Positions 45,146 to 46,199 of a stretch of DNA of 46,199 nucleotides are shown here, one piece after another (the stretch's first letter is position 1; each line of letters starts with the position of its first letter). The stretch comes from Spartobacteria bacterium. Lineage in GTDB: Bacteria; Verrucomicrobiota; Verrucomicrobiia; Chthoniobacterales; UBA10450. Location of the stretch: the NCBI GenBank assembly GCA_003134785.1, contig PLCN01000008.1, positions 1-46,199 on the forward strand, in the 5' to 3' direction. The notes beneath the pieces are model-generated. The model searched no databases, was not told the origin of the DNA, and saw only the letters and a program-made list of their open reading frames with translations. Position numbers and translations under genes: made by a program.

Positions 45146-45286
45146 GTGCCTCGGCCTGACCTCGATCGTTTGGACGCAGAACCTGAATGGCCCGCGCCCC
45201 TCGTTATCCTGCTCCTGACGCTTGGCTTGATCCTCGTCCTGACCGAAGGCTCAGCCCTCGCGCCCTTCATCTACAGTTTGTTTTGA
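45146..45286 (+). CDS. Possible small membrane protein (46 aa)
   Basis: A GTG-started frame encodes a charged N-terminus (PRPDLDRLDAEPEWPAP) and one hydrophobic helix (LVILLLTLGLILVLTEGSAL), ending FIYSLF. It has no homologue that I recognise and no strong ribosome-binding site. It may be a real small membrane protein or a chance frame in the leader of gene 3. Confidence 0.3.
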   Translation: MPRPDLDRLDAEPEWPAPLVILLLTLGLILVLTEGSALAPFIYSLF

Positions 45287-45308
45287 TGTAGCGCCGCTCG
45301 CTGTCGAG

Positions 45309-45498
45309 AGATCTATCATTATTAGATTGACGAATGGCGGAGCTTTGTTCAAAACTCCGCCGCCATCACATAGATCTGGACCCGGCATGAAGAAGCTCTT
45401 CCCGGTAGCTTCTTACCCTCTTTCAGACCTGCAGTCGCAGGGGTAACCACCGGGACGGAAGAAAGTTCATCTAAAAGTTGGGCCTCTGAAGATCTATG
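45309..45498 (+). promoter_or_regulatory. Structured leader of collagen-like gene 3 with possible start-codon sequestration
   Basis: ATAGATCT at 45370-45377 can pair with AGATCTAT at 45309-45316, enclosing a GGCGGAG/CTCCGCC hairpin (45336-45342 with 45355-45361). The same segment plus C45369 can instead pair over 9 bp with AGATCTATG at 45490-45498, which contains the gene's ATG. Downstream three nested stems stack: CCCGGT 45401/ACCGGG 45449, TTACC 45413/GGTAA 45442, CCTGC 45428/GCAGG 45437. AAGAAGCT 45390/AGCTTCTT 45407 is a rival hairpin. A 19-codon frame (45387-45446, MKKLFPVASY start) could be a leader peptide. GAAAGTTCATC occurs twice, at 45461 and across the ATG at 45498. It does not match a riboswitch class I know. 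Confidence 0.5.
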
Positions 45499-46199
45499 AA
45501 AGTTCATCATTTCAAAACTATTCTACTCATTAGCGCTCTGTCGTCCTTTTCGCATTTCGCTTTCGCAAAGGCGCCGGCAGTCGATAAGGCGGTAGCCGCG
45601 CCTGATGCCACGATCGGCGACACCGCAGCGACAGCAACAACGTTGGCCAATATCTCAACCAGACTCGCTGTGGGGACGGGAGACAGTATCGGAATAGCTG
45701 GATTCATCATCCGAGGCGATTCGGCAGCAGGGGCTGGGGCGACCAAACGCGTCATCATCCTCGGGCGTGGTCCTTCGCTTCAAGTCAACGGCACACCGGT
45801 GTCCGGGCGCTTGATGGATCCCACCCTTGAGCTGCATGACATCAACGGCACGCTCATCAGCTCCAATGACAACTGGATGGACGCGTCCAATGCCAATGAT
45901 ATTCAGGCCACTGGCCTGGCGCCGAGCGATCCACGGGAAGCGGCCATTCTTATCACTCTGGCATCCAACGCCAATTACAGCGCCATCATTGCCGGGAAAA
46001 ATAACACCACGGGTATCGGAATAGTGGAGATGTATGATCTGGACCCGCCCAGCAGCAACACGGGCGCCACGGGACCTACTGGCCCAACCGGCCCTACCGG
46101 TCCAACCGGAGCTACGGGGTTAGCGGGAACAAATGGAACTAACGGCGTCAATGGCTCGACCGGCCCGACGGGTCCCACTGGCACTGCAGGAACGAATGG
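45496..46199 (+). CDS. Collagen-like fibre protein 3 (3' end outside window)
   Basis: At least 234 codons from the ATG at 45496. The signal peptide differs slightly from genes 1 and 2 ([17 protein letters not shown]), but the N-terminal domain is close to theirs ([56 protein letters not shown]). The Gly-X-Y stalk begins at about residue 188 ([15 protein letters not shown]) and runs to the window edge. The head type is unknown. Its leader is unrelated to those of genes 1 and 2. Confidence 0.85.
   Translation, partial: MKVHHFKTILLISALSSFSHFAFAKAPAVDKAVAAPDATIGDTAATATTLANISTRLAVGTGDSIGIAGFIIRGDSAAGAGATKRVIILGRGPSLQVNGTPVSGRLMDPTLELHDINGTLISSNDNWMDASNANDIQATGLAPSDPREAAILITLASNANYSAIIAGKNNTTGIGIVEMYDLDPPSSNTGATGPTGPTGPTGPTGATGLAGTNGTNGVNGSTGPTGPTGTAGTN

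Noticed and set aside
45387-45471. Leader of gene 3 as a cyclic-di-GMP riboswitch (a GGGACGGAAGAAAG segment and a GGTAGC...TTACC stem looked similar).
   Set aside because: The conserved CAAACC and GACGCAAAGC elements of the class are missing and the stem order does not fit.

Overview
The window looks like a chromosomal segment of a soil-type member of the Verrucomicrobiota (Chthoniobacterales-like). This is inferred from gene content, high GC, the secreted N-terminal domain shared by the three right-hand genes, and short simple repeats that also appear inside genes. No rRNA, tRNA, CRISPR array, integrase or transposase was seen.

Layout. (1) 1-12.2 kb, mostly minus strand: a secreted kelch-repeat protein cut by the left edge, a decayed Ser/Thr kinase remnant beside a small inverted-repeat element, glycine dehydrogenase gcvP, a long hairpin repeat, a SAM methyltransferase, threonine ammonia-lyase ilvA, a hybrid histidine kinase, a divergent short-chain dehydrogenase (plus strand) and a secreted protein of unknown function. 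(2) 12.5-34.3 kb, plus strand: a tightly packed exopolysaccharide operon of 18 genes. It starts with the export machine (outer-membrane barrel, OPX/Wza-like protein, Wzc-like chain-length regulator fused to a tyrosine kinase). It continues with glycosyltransferases, an FkbM methyltransferase, an O-antigen ligase/polymerase-like membrane protein, two hexapeptide acyltransferases, an asparagine-synthetase-type amidotransferase and WcaI/WcaF-like proteins. (3) 34.3-39.8 kb: a second long hairpin repeat, the initiating undecaprenyl-phosphate sugar transferase (WcaJ type, minus strand), a second ligase/polymerase with a helical tail, and a multi-pass membrane protein of unknown function. No Wzx flippase is visible. 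(4) 40.0-46.2 kb: three tandem paralogues of secreted collagen-like proteins. All share a signal peptide, one N-terminal domain and a Gly-X-Y stalk. The first two carry different heads: a beta-roll plus S74 intramolecular chaperone, and an FGE/C-type-lectin-fold head. The third is cut by the right edge.

How the parts fit. Regions 2 and 3 would make, decorate and export a surface polysaccharide. Region 4 would make trimeric surface fibres with interchangeable tips. The most unusual observations are all in region 4: a bacterial collectin-like architecture (collagen stalk plus C-type-lectin-fold head), a last segment of that head with the codon signature expected of a diversity-generating retroelement target, and structured leaders, one of which can hide its own start codon. 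A separate signal is the octamer CGTTAGGC, found at least 13 times in 46 kb where one or two are expected.
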